DNA from: Hydnum rufescens UP504
Taxonomy: Eukaryota; Basidiomycota; Agaricomycetes; Cantharellales; Hydnaceae
DNA length: 64,000 nt
Reading direction: 5' to 3'
Assembly: GCA_014904985.1 (NCBI GenBank)
Contig: MU129175.1
Span: 1-64,000 of the forward strand
This document shows, one piece after another, positions 44,738 through 56,290 of this stretch. Numbering within the stretch: position 1 is the stretch's first letter; each line of letters begins with the position of its first letter. Position numbers and translations under genes: made by a program. The notes beneath the pieces were generated by a model, which saw nothing but the letters and a program-made list of their open reading frames with translations, had not been told where the DNA came from and did no database searches.

Positions 44738-46500
44738 TGGAACGAGGCGGATATGGTTCCGGAGCAGGAAATCAAAGGAGTTGCAGGTACGAGAGAAGCC
44801 ACGGAAGGGAAAGAGCAGGTGGCATGCAGGCAGCTAACCTCATCCACACGTGTTCTCAGTACTCATGTCATGGTCAATTCTCAAGTCAGGTGAAAGTGGT
44901 CAACTCTCTCGGAATGATTTCCTCTGGTACCCTTCCCTCCCTCTCATCTCATCACAATAAGCTTTATATGGCACCGATAGTACGCCGAGCTCCTGATGTA
45001 GTCTCTCCTTCCTTCCCACCGTTCTGGCGAGATTGGAAAAAGGAAGACCATGGAGTCATGGACTTGATTTATCGGAAGGGATAACTCAAGATGATATTTG
45101 TTTCGGGCTCCTGGGCATTGTTTGTGGTCCTCGCAGTAATGAAATCAGAACCCAGCGAGCCGACCTACCGCCGACTGCTATAGTATCCTCCATTGATAGA
45201 TTTCGACTGTCTGCACAGACGGCCATTGGGTACGTGAGCCCCTGAATCAGTGTGTGCTCAATGCTAGTAGCTCATGATCTGACTTGCCTTGCATCGTCTC
45301 CAAGGCTCCTCCCTCGAGTGTATACATCCCATGTCATCGGACGATTCTGGATGCTTAGGAGATCTAGCGATCCGTCGCCATTATCCCGTCCAATGATTTC
45401 CCTCCGACCGGAGGATCCACGTCCCTTGCTCACCGCCCCCTGATCCTCCAACCGCACTCAGCTAGGATATCCACATTGCACCAATGACAGCGCTGGCCCC
45501 GGATGGGATGTTGCTCTCGCTGCGGCTCCATCTGGATGCTACTACAGTCCTAACCCTTTGCTGGATACGCAGGATACTGCAGTGCTGACAGAACTGCGAC
45601 CATTGGTGCCTCGTGAGTCCCACGCGTAGGTTTGTGATAGACTATATCCATGTTAAGAATGTGCATTACAATGCAGTATTAATGACACCAGGGACAGAGT
45701 GCCCAGAAAACGTGAACCAAGGATCAAGACCCGCGAAAGCCCAAGAAGTGTCCATTTCAGACGAAGTGATTGTAGGAAATAGTTGGGAGAAGAGGGGGGT
45801 CAGAGATGAATGTGAGGCATCCTGCGCGTTCGTTACTGGAAAGAGCCACGAGGGACGGAACCAGGAAAGCTTCGAGGGGATAAAATTCGACCGAAAGGTT
45901 CCAGATCACTTGGGCCAGACAGGCATGTCAGAGGTATCGAAAGGGATAGGAAGGTGTTTAGTATGTGAGATGTGGCAATAGGAATCAGGGAATACAGGAT
46001 CAACCCAGCTTAGGTTCCTATTCCTCCCCATGATTACCGAAGGAGTTGAGAGCGAGAAAAAACAACTCATTCCATGAGGGCCGTTAAATCACGTGCTAGC
46101 GACACCTCGATCCTGACTCAAGTGTTAGAATAAGGTCTAGAAGATCGAGGAGACGACGACTAACAGTGTCCAAAATAACAAACAAATTCGGAAATATTTT
46201 CGAGGCGCTTACAGTCGGGTTCTCGTCGAGGTGCAATATATAATATTACGTGATTATTGATGTGGGGCGGTATCAGCAAACGACCTTGGATGACCCTTCG
46301 TATACGTAGGCTCTTTCCAGGGTCGAGGTCCCTAACGCTATTGATATGCGTTTCATTCGGTACCTGCGAATTCTCTTGGGCGTACATTGATGATTTGGAG
46401 CTGAACGGATTTGAATACCTGCTGAATGGGGTAGGTGACTTGTCTCGCACCGCCTCGCACCGCCTTCAAGTTCCACCCTTCTCTCGAGCACACAACGTCC
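44738..46500. other. Unresolved region, possible unrecognised exons
   Basis: On the plus strand, 44,960-45,090 reads MAPIVRRAPDVVSPSFPPFW and more. The stretch 45,480-45,610 reads PGWDVALAAAPSGCYYSPNP. Another frame of 122 residues runs 45,613-45,981. Good donor and acceptor sites lie between them (GTACGT at 45,230 and CCAAG at 45,302), so a small multi-exon gene is possible, but I recognise no family. 46,000-46,440 shows nothing. Confidence 0.25.
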
Positions 46501-49500
46501 ATGCCCTCCAGAAGACTATTGTCGTTTGGGAGACCTCGGTCAAATCGCCATCACCCACATCCGATAATTCCTCTCCGGAGGGAGCATCCACCTCCAGCGT
46601 TCGATACACTCTTCCTAATGCTCCAACCGTGCCTCAGCCAGTATATCCGGATTACCTCAATGAGACTGCCAGTCCAGGATGGGATGCTGCTCTCGCAGTG
46701 GCCTCCATCTGCGAGGTTATTCCTGCTGTCCCCCTCGCGCTTATAACCCCACTCACCCAAGTTTTGGATATCGTGTCGGAGATAAGGAGAGCAGTTGAAA
46801 CCATGCGCGATGGGAAGGATGCATGCGCCCACCTCATATTTCGAGTCCTAAAGTTCCTCCACTCCTTGGTGGACGGCTTGAAGGGGAGGAACATCCCAGA
46901 TAGTACGCCAACAGCTTCAAGTCTATTTTCTTTAAAAAGGTATGTATTCGTTACACATTCTCTGTAACGAGATATATCTCTTCGCCAATGACTATAGTAA
47001 CTTGATGGCGATCCATGCTGACGCAACACGATGGTCCCGTCTGCATCCTGTGAAGCGCTATACCCAGCGGGATAAAATTATGAGTGCGATTTCGATGCAC
47101 AGTGTGAATCTGACAGATTGTTTGCACACATTCCAAGTGAGTGTACTATATTTAATATGCACATTCTCACTTCATGCCAACGAGCCGACGTGATCACGAA
47201 GATCGTGACCTCAATAACAGCATCTTGCCCTGCGGAAAGAGGAGAGACGATCGCACTTCCAGGCTCAGCAGTGTCAGAAAGACCGCCGGCAGCCTCTGAA
47301 AACCCTCTCGTGAGTGATTTGTGCCGGTCGACAGCTGTTTTGTTTGATCATAACAGACTCCATTTTTAGGATCGGTTGTTGCAGCGGGACTACGCGATTT
47401 CTTCGAACGTCCGGCAGTGTTCGAGCAGATTGGCGCAGCTTTGCAGGGACGCTTGGAAGGGATGGGGTTGCGAGCAACTACGGCACCACCTGGCTCGAGG
47501 TACGTACCATTCTTAGTTCACGAGGCCAGCTAGACACTGATGTAGACGAAATAGGTCCTCGGGCATGACCATCCTACTAACTGGGCATCGCCGTCACGTC
47601 TCATACCTGACGAGGCAGATATCCGAGCTCACAGCGGAAGTTAGCCTTATCTTGCCGGATATTTCAGTCGCCACGGATGTCAAGGCACAGTTCGTGGGAT
47701 GGGAAACTCACTGGCAACAGATTGGGAACCCGACGCGGCAACTCCACGAAACAGTTTCGGCGACATTGCAGCTGCTGAATGAGCTGCATGGTGTCCCACA
47801 GATTGAAATTGATTCAGCCATGCTATCAAAAAACATGAACGAGTTGGGGTTGAACTTGAGGGATTTGGGCCTTTGGGACGAAGCCCTTGAGGTGCAGACT
47901 ACAGTAGTGGTACTGCGCCGGGTTGGAGGAGACCACTCAGATCTTGCTCCCTCACTCTCCAATCTCTCCGCCTGTCTTTGGGACCTTGGGCGCAATAAGG
48001 AAGCACTCCAGGCATGCCAGGAAGCCGTAAGCATTTATCGTCTTCTAGCAATGGATACATTCCGCCCCCGTCTCGCTCGCTCGCTCCACAACCTCTCCGT
48101 TTATCTGGCGGGATTTGGCCGCCATGAAGAAGCTCTCGAGACAAATCAGGAGGCCTTGAGGATTTGTCGCCTGCTAGCTGCAGATCGACCCGACGTATTT
48201 CTCCCGAGTCTTGCCGTCTCTCTGAACAACCTCTCCCTTTGTTTTTTGGAATTTGGCCGCCATGAAGAGGCACTCAAGTCAAACGAGGAGGCCTTAAGAA
48301 TTTATCGCTTCCTAGTCACAGATCGACCCGAATTATTCAGCCCAGATCTTGCTCGCTCTCTTCGCATTCTCTCCCTTCATCTTCGGGGCTTCGGCCGCTA
48401 TCAAGAAGCACTCAAGGCAAATGGGGAGGCCTTGAGCCTTTATCGCTTGTTAGCTGCAGATCGCCCGGAAGTATTCCGCCCAGATGTTGCCCGTTCTCTT
48501 CGCATCTTCTCCATTCATCTTTCGGAATCTGGTCACCATCGAGAAGCGCTTGAGGCCATTGAGGAAGCCGTGAGCATTGATCGCCTGCTAGTTGCAGATC
48601 GACCGAAGTATTCCGCCCAAATATTGCTCGTTCTCTGCGCATCGTCTCCGTTCACCTTGCGGGATTTGGCCGCCATCAAGAAGCACTTGAGGCAAGTGAG
48701 GAGGCTGTGCGCATTTATCGCCCGCTAGTTACAGACCGACCGGAAGCACTCCGTCCTGATCTCGCTCATTCTCTTCTCATCCTCTCCCTTTGTCTTTCGG
48801 GAATTGGCCGCCATCAAGAAGCCCTCTTGGTGAGTGAGGAGGCCTTGCGCATCTATCGCCTGCTAGGTGTAGATCGCCCGGACGCATTCCACCTAGATCT
48901 TGCTCACTCTCTTAACAACCTCTCCCTTTGTCTTTCTGAATCTAATCACCATCAAGAGGCCCTCAAGACAAATCAGGAGGCCTTGAGCATTTGCCGCCTG
49001 CGGGTCGGAGATCGACCCGAATTATTCCGCCCAGAACTCGCTCACTCTCTTTGCAACCTTTCTGCTCATCTGTTGGAATTTGGCCGGAATCAAGAAGCAC
49101 TTGAGGCAATCAAGGAGGCATTGAGCATTTATCGCTCCCTAGTTTCAGATCGACCGGAAGCGTTCCGCTCAGATCTCGCTCGTTCTCTTCTCATCCTCTC
49201 CATCTGTCTTTTGGAAGTTGGCTGCCATCAAGAAACACTTGAGGCCAGTGAGGAGGCTGTGTGCATTTACCGCCCTCTAGCCACAGATCGACCAGAAGTA
49301 TTCCGCCCATGTCTCGCTCTCTCGCTTCAGAACATCTCCCGGTGTTTTTCGGAATATGGCCATCATGAGGAAGGACTCGAAGCAAACGAGGGGGCCTTGA
49401 GCATTTGTCGTCAGCTAATCGCAGATCGACCGGAAGTATTCAGGCCACATCTCGCTTGCTCTCTTGACACCCTCTCCTGTCATCTTTCGAGATTTGGACG

Positions 49501-50011
49501 CCATAAAGAAGCCCTTGAGGCGAGTGAGGAGGCCCTGTACATTTTCCGCCTACTAGTGGCGGATCGACCGGAAAAATTCCGCCCCGATCTTGCTCGCTCT
49601 CTTATCAACCTCTCCCTTCCTCTTTCAGTATTTTGCCGCCATCAAGAAGCGCTTGAGGCGAGTGAGGAGGCTGTGAGCGTTTACCGCCTGCTCGCCATGG
49701 ATCGACCTGCTGTCTTCCGTTCCAAGCTCTCACACTCACTGTCCAATCACTTCGATATTCTTTCCAATCTTCGTCGTTTCCCCGATGCGCTCGTGGCGAT
49801 TCAAGAGGCAGTAAACTTATTCAGACCCCTCGCAATAGAGCACCCTGATGTCTGGGCTGAACAATTTGCATCATTACTCTCCAAGCTTTCACGCTCTTAT
49901 TCAGATGTGGCTGAATACGTCAATACGAGGATGGGTTGCAAACAAGCAGGCAATCAGCCTGTCTTGACCTATAGATCCTCACCAGGGCGCGGGTATCCAT
50001 TTGATGCATGA
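46501..50011 (+). CDS. TPR-repeat protein, longest copy (one or two 1-bp lesions)
   Basis: A helical head begins at ATG 46501 (MPSRRLLS), with PVYPDYLNETASPGWDAALA and VLDIVSEIRRAVETMRDGKD. Further exons follow (SNLMAIHADATRWSRLHPVK; FFERPAVFEQIGAALQGRLE; GHRRHVSYLTRQISELTAEV). From about 47,830 there are 15 TPR units of 46 residues (138 nt), each of the type SLNNLSLCFLEFGRHEEALK and then a DRPE-F-PDLAR tail. A missing G at about 48,604 (in the GACCGGAAG context of other units) shifts the frame between units 6 and 7. The head appears one base short near 46,540. The role is probably protein-protein scaffolding. Similar multi-copy TPR genes are common in agaricomycetes. Confidence 0.75.
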
Positions 50012-51048
50012 CTCCACCATCCAGCATTCGGGAGTCCGTGGGTCGGGTGCTCTATGGAATCAGTTGAGATAGCGAGCAAGACCGGTGGGGAGAACCGGAG
50101 GGCAACATAGACAGGCGTGGTTTGCGACAACAGAGGTGATTATGCTCGCTTTCGCCCTGCCATTGCCGTTATTTAGACTTGGAATTATTAATGTTCGCTT
50201 GAGTGACGTACGCAATCACCCCCACTGCTTCGGTCGTATCTATGCTTTAGCCACTGTGATTTGCGAAGCATTACCTATCCCCCAAACGCACTGAATCTTA
50301 TGAGTTTCACGGAAACGTAACCGCGTGCACAAAAAAGACGAGTGCGATTAAGGTGCCTAGTAGGAGAAAGCAAAATCTCAGTCTGGAGGCGAAAATAGTA
50401 CAGTCACTACCTTGCAGCCCGGAGCAAATTGTGCGAGAACAGACAAAGAACGGTCAGACCCCCTTACCATATCCCACGACGGGAACCATCGTCTTCCCGA
50501 CCACAAATAAAATTATACCGTTCATGCTCCCCACCGTCTGATCGTAGCACAACACCCCGCAGAGTAGTAGAGGCCTCTCCAGGCACAGATCCACAGGGTG
50601 GTATATCGTCATTATGTCCACTGTGACTCTCGGAGTCTGAAGCCTCCCTGAGGTCATGATGATGAAGATCGAAGATATGCTCGGGGCGAGAAAATCGCCT
50701 GAAGTACTTCAATCGTGTCGTTGCCAGTTCTAGCACGTCCATTTATAATGTTTTCAGGGAGTGCTCACTGCGCAGTGGGCGACGTCAAATTAGCGACTTA
50801 ACACGTACTAGATTTGCGTGCATAACGATGATCAAGACGAGCCGCTGTATACCTATCTCAGGCGAGACGGGGTCCATTTTGAACAGACCAGTGTGGTACA
50901 AAGACCGAAGACATGGACCCCGCTATTCGCCCATCGCGCTGCTCCATCTAAGATACTTGCCGCAGCAAAATTTGGCACCACGTGATGCTTATGTAATTCA
51001 TTTCGGAAGCTAATCTATAGTGGATGAGTATGAATGTCCACTATCTTA
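50012..51048. other. Intergenic, nothing clear
   Basis: A minus-strand frame of 92 residues (50,464-50,742; starts MDVLELATTRLKYFRRFSRP) could be an exon, but no domain is recognised. The remainder shows no gene. Confidence 0.35.
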
Positions 51049-52140
51049 TCAGAAAAACAATGATAATCGCAGTCTCAGCGCTATCGGTTGGGCGGAACTC
51101 AATTGATCGGAACCAAAAGTATGCTCGCCATAACCCTTCTCTTTCAGAGTCGGGGATAATATTGTTGTCCAAGGTGTGTCTATTATGACCAAATAACCGT
51201 GGAGAACGGCGATGCTGATTCTTTCCTCATGAAGGGAGATATGATGTATGCCATCCTTTGGATCCTTAACCCAGTCTTTCCATACGCACGCACTCATACT
51301 CTTCATCCTTGTGCTGTTTCTGCCTGTCCAGGTTGTCTGTCCTGTGAGCCCCAACCCCCTCCACGAGAAACACCTTTCTCAGCGTCTCATCCTCTTCACC
51401 CTCCATCCCTAGCCCCTCATTCTCGTATTCTATACTGACGTCGAATGTATTGGTTTTTAACAGGCTGCAGATCAGTTCAAGCATCTTTGAGCGTCCTAGC
51501 ACATGAAACCCGCCAGGCGATCTTTGCACCTCTTGTTATTCTCTAGCATCGCGTTGAACGACTTTCCATTGATAGTCATGCATCCAGTCTCCGTTCTCTC
51601 CTCCCCTGTTGTACTCCAAGAAAATGATTTCAACAGTTTGGATTCAAACGCCTGCTACAAGAGTGTAACGAACGAAGGGTACACAACAGGAAGCCGAGAT
51701 ATCAGCCAGAAAATGGAAAGGGACCAGTCCCAATTACCAACCATGACGTTTATAATGTAAGGCTCCCGAGACAACAGATGAACTCGCATTTTGGTCTTGA
51801 TGAAGTCTCGTACCGTTTGAAGATTCTCGATATCTCCGTCAACCTGGTGAATCGCGTAGGAAGAGTCCCCGGCTATCATCAGAGGCGAGTTCTTGCTCCA
51901 TATCGTGTTGAGTAGCATGGTCAGAGGTTCTCTATCACACGCATTGGAATCAAATAATGAGATTTGGGGAACTGCAGGACACCCAGTGAGGTTGACGCCG
52001 AATACTACGTTAATCAAAGAAGACTTTCCCACTCCTGACCGCGAATGCTCTCTAGATCTGGATCGTTGAGGTTCATTGACGTAAAGCGTTTTGAAAGGAT
52101 GCATGCCTAATTTGCCCACGAGCACCGCACCTAACAACGC
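51049..52140 (-). pseudogene. Fungal P-loop GTPase, decayed copy
   Basis: The minus strand shows SGVGKSSLINVVFGVNL (Walker A/G1), a damaged G3 region, then GDIENLQTVRDFIKTKM, the helix that follows the HDSxGFE motif in the fungal AIG1/Era-like GTPase family. Frame changes before and after show decay. It is divergent from the related gene at 52,597. Confidence 0.55.
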
Positions 52141-52596
52141 CAGTTGAGCATCGACAGAAGTATGGATGGCGTACCTAGAACCCCCTAGCTGAGGGTTGGT
52201 GATGGGGGTGAGTGGGGAGGAGTCCCGGGATGCATGGGTGATTGATGGTTAAACTATTGCAGTCTCGCTCGAAATTTTACCACCTGGATAAGTGGAATCC
52301 ACAGTATAAGAGCTAGTTTCGCGAGAACGGGTTGTCGCCAACCGAGGAACGTGAAAAGCGGCCTTATTGGCTCCCAAATGGAGTACATCCTCAAGAGAAG
52401 CTGAGGTCACGTTCTCATTCATCTGAATGGAAGCTAGTAGCTACGTCCGCCCGAATGAGTGGGACGCACCATCTTCACGTGACTTATTCGCATAACCGGG
52501 AAGCTCCTGTCGCCTGGCTTTTGACAATTTGAAGCATTCACATTTCACACACACCTGCATACGCCCACGCCCTCTCTCTCCTCTGATTCTTCAGCG

Positions 52597-53894
52597 ATGT
52601 GGAAATCTATTCGCAAGCTTTTTAAACGCGACAGCGATAAGCGCTTTAGGGTCCTCATACTTGGACCAGCGAACGCAGGAAAGACCACTCTACTCGAGCG
52701 ACTAACGGACAGCCCTGCCGGCGCAGCCACAGTGACCCGCAACGGAAAACGTGTAATTACTGTAGATGTTCGAACCCAGTAGAGATGCTGGTCTAATTTA
52801 TCCCTTTATCCAAGGTCAACGAGGTCCCCCGAGGATACGATCAAGTAAGAGTCATCCTAACAAAGGTGCACTGCGGTCGCTCGATATTTTCACACCATCT
52901 AGCGAGGGATTCATAACATCGACGACGAAATCACTTATGCATCAAACCCGGCATTCATTTTCCACGACTCTGGTGGTTTCGAGGCGGGAGGGGTCGAGGA
53001 GCTTGAGGCTGTCTGGAAATTTATTCGAAAGCGCTCGTTGGCTTCGCCTTTGAACCAGCTGCATGCGATTTGGTGCGTTCACCCATACAGTTCCCTCTTC
53101 TTCATATGTCGACTCATCAATTATTACAGGCTCTGTATTCCGACAGATAATGACAGGCCCTTGGGATTCTTGCAATCAGGCTTTTTCTCCGAATCCACAG
53201 CATCAGGTATGTCCCATCAGTCGCGGTATTCGACACTATCGGTTACGCACTGGTCCATGTATCCGTTCAGTGCCTGTTATCGGAATTTTCACCAAGTTGG
53301 ATGGAAGAAGGACGAAAGTGGAGATTGAGGTTCTAGGCCCTGCTCCCAGCCCATCTGATTTCCGCGATCGTGCCCAGGAGGTGGATCAGAAAGTAGCTGA
53401 ATTTGTCAATGGACTCGAGACACAATTTCGCAATGAGCGGTACCCACCGGCTGGTTTCATCGGGGTTGGAAGTATGTATACTCTATGCAAGCAGCAATTT
53501 TGGCACTTAAATCTATGGCCTAAAGACATGGATGAAGTTAGCATGCGGAGCATAGCATTGTGTGACCAACTTCTTCTAGTCACTATGGATGCTCTTCCCC
53601 ATGAGACCCAGAGATCATTACTTAGGCTCACGGTTTGGAAAAGAAACCGCCGAATTCATACCATGTTTGTTTTAAAGCGGTGAGTTTGGATGTCCAACAG
53701 ATTGATGGTGGCTCATGCTTGTGTTTATCTCATAGTGTCCTTCATGCTGGGACTCAAGGTCCTGTGTCAAGCTGTATTGATGAGATGATGGTACAATTTG
53801 ACTATGTTCAGGGAGCATTGTGGCTAGAACCCAACAACCTGTGCAAGATGAAGAATCAGAGTTACATGCAGACAAGGGTTTCAGGATTCTTATG
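52597..53894 (+). CDS. Fungal P-loop GTPase leading into the micro-exon array
   Basis: Exons 52,597-52,761, 52,815-52,844, 52,903-53,072, 53,130-53,206 and 53,271-53,471 (with a further intron near 53,472-53,525) join in phase. Motifs are LGPANAGKTT (G1, residues 22-31), FIFHDSGGFEAGG (G3), LNQLHAIWLCIPTDNDRPLG and VIGIFTKLD (G4). The C-terminal region reads ALPHETQRSLLRLTVWKRNR. After an intron at 53,680-53,735 an exon of 159 nt (VLHAGTQGPVSSCIDEMMVQ, through to RVSGFL) stays open and ends at 53,894 on the first donor of the array, two bases into a codon. This GTPase family is abundant in basidiomycetes; its role is unknown. The link to the array is inferred from phase only, and the last exon lies in the CpG-poor domain. 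Confidence 0.7.
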
Positions 53895-56290
53895 GTAAGT
53901 GAATATATCCCTTGCACAACATTTAAGGTACTGATTGTATCATGGGGGGTATAACTGTGGCAACTGGTTCTGACAATATGACACATAATTTACTCATTGG
54001 ATGGTGTTGACAACATAGGAGGTATGACTGCAGGTGTTCACATTTGGTGCACAATCATTGGCTTACATGTCTCTTTGTGACACTGTCAATGTAGTTGGTC
54101 AGTCTGGATCTTGAATACATGGTCACTGACTGATATAATTTTTGCTGCCATTGGGAACACAGTATGTGAGTCCAAATCTCCCCCAATTCCATGCATCATT
54201 CCCTGATACAGCTGGTGGAATCCACAACACAGGGGGTGAGTTTATGTCTCTTAGTTGATATGAGGTGGCTGTATATCTTTTGGTGGCATGGATAACATAG
54301 CATGTGAGCATGGATCTCCCACCATTAGATCCACACTGTCACCAGCTGATATCTCCCTTGGTGACATCAATCATGTAGGAGGTAAGACTGCACCTGTCAT
54401 AGTTTCATATGTGGTCACTAGCTGATAGAACATTTGGTGGCATGAACATAGGATGTGGGTTGGATTTCCCCACCATTCAATGTGTTATGGCTGACTTATA
54501 CATCTTTTCCATGGCATAAACAACATAGCTTGTATGTCCAGATGTCTTGGAATTTGATGCATGGTCACTGACTGATAAATATTTTATTGACATTCACACT
54601 GTAGTATGTATGTGTAGATTCAACATGAGATTCATGGTTGATACATCATTATGTGCAATGGATAAAATAGGAGGTCAGTCCATATCTCCCAGCCTTCATT
54701 GGTGATTGTTGGGCAATGCATCATTTGGTGATGTGGATAATGTAGTATGTGAGTAGGAATTTCCTATAAGTTAGCACCTGGTCACTGGTTGATCCATCAT
54801 CCAATGTAGAAAGTAAGCCTGGATCTCTTACAATTAGATGTGCTTGGGCAGGCTGATATCTCTTTGTCTGTCATGGACAATGTAGGGAGTAAGTTAAGAT
54901 CTCTCACAATCTGATCCATGGTCCCTCATTGGTACATCATTTGGCATTGACACCACAGCCTGTAAGTTTCAATATCTCCCAATTTTTTGAGTGTGGTCAC
55001 TGGCTAATACATTGTTGGATAACACTGATAATATAGGATGTAAGTCTGGATCTCCTCTGCCTTGATGCACTATCACTGGCTGACACATCACTGGATAACA
55101 TAAATAACCAAGAATGTGGGCTGTCTTTCAATTTTGTGCTTGATCATTGGCTGATCCATCTTCTGGTGGCACTGACAACATAGAATGTAAATCTGAATTT
55201 CCAACTATTCAATCTGTTGTTGGCTAATATATCTTTGGGTGATGTTGACAATGGAGGCTGTATGTTTGGTTCTCTTCCAATGAAATGTTCATGTACAGAT
55301 TGATATTTCTTGGTCTGAATGGACAATGCAGGAAGTAGGGCTGATCTCACAATTTAATGCATGGTCACTGTCTGATACATTGTTTGTTGCCATTGACAAT
55401 GTAGCATGTAAGTTCAGATCTCTGCTAATTAAACATGGGATCACTGGCCAATATATTCTTTGGTGACATTGATAATGTAGCATGTAGGTTCTGCTGCCAC
55501 TTTGATGGACAATCACAGGCTGATACATTCTGGATGAACTTGACAATATAGGGGGTGAGCTGGACTCACTTTTGACTCTGTGTGGTGACTTGCTGATCTC
55601 ACCAATGGCATCAACAATGTAGCTGGTGGGCCCAGGAGTTCTCACAATTTGATGCAGGATTGCTGGCTGATTCATCATCTGGCTGCATTGACAATGTAGG
55701 AAGTGAGTGACCTCCCCCACCACTTGATATATAGGTGTTGGCTGATACATTGCCTGGTGGTATCACAAATGTAGGCTGTATGTTGAGATTTCTTGCAATT
55801 GAATGTGAGGTCATTGGCTGATACACTGTTTGGTGGCATGGACAATGTAAGATGGTGAGATTCTATATACCACCATTCATTGAGTGGCCCTCAGTTGTTA
55901 TAGTTGTATGGCCTTAACACCATAGTATGTAAGTCCACATCTCAGTCTGATTGATGCATGGTGTCTGCCTGATGCAGTGTTTGGTGGCTTTTGCAAACAA
56001 GAGGGTAGGTCTGGATACTTGAATTCCATATGTCACTGCTAGCTGATGTATCATTTCATGGTTTTGATAACACAGATGGTGAGATGGGATCCTTGAGAAT
56101 TTGATGCAAGGTGCTGATTGGTTGGTCAACCTGAACACTGTAGGATGTAAGTGCATATCACTCTTCTGGTTATGGGTTGATACATCTTTGGGTGGCATTG
56201 AAAATGTAGGAAGTAAGTGTCTGAATGTCTGAGAATTTGACACATCATCCCTTGCTGATTCATCATTTGGTGGCATTAACAACATAGATT
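53895..56290 (+). repeat. Micro-exon/intron array, diverged 5' part (micro-exons 1-32)
   Basis: Successive intron-like units of 61-75 nt, each starting GT (GTAAGN, GTGAGN, GTATGT, GTCAGT, GTGGGT) and ending AG (mostly TAG or CAG). Most have CTGAT, CTAAT, CTGAC or TTGAT about 25-40 nt before the end. Exactly three bases separate each AG from the next GT. Unit sequences are otherwise strongly diverged. Triplets start at 54019, 54095, 54163, 54233, 54301, 54379, 54452, 54529, 54605, 54671, 54746, 54810, 54886, 54959, 55037, 55113, 55184, 55257, 55332, 55405, 55481, 55552, 55623, 55700, 55775, 55852, 55926, 56002, 56076, 56144, 56210 and 56288. The first intron (53,895-54,018) is double length and seems to hide a decayed unit near 53,945. 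Confidence 0.9.

Noticed and set aside
55144..56285. Minus-strand open frames inside the array
   Set aside because: They follow the repeat period and have no recognisable domain. Intron signals are all on the plus strand.
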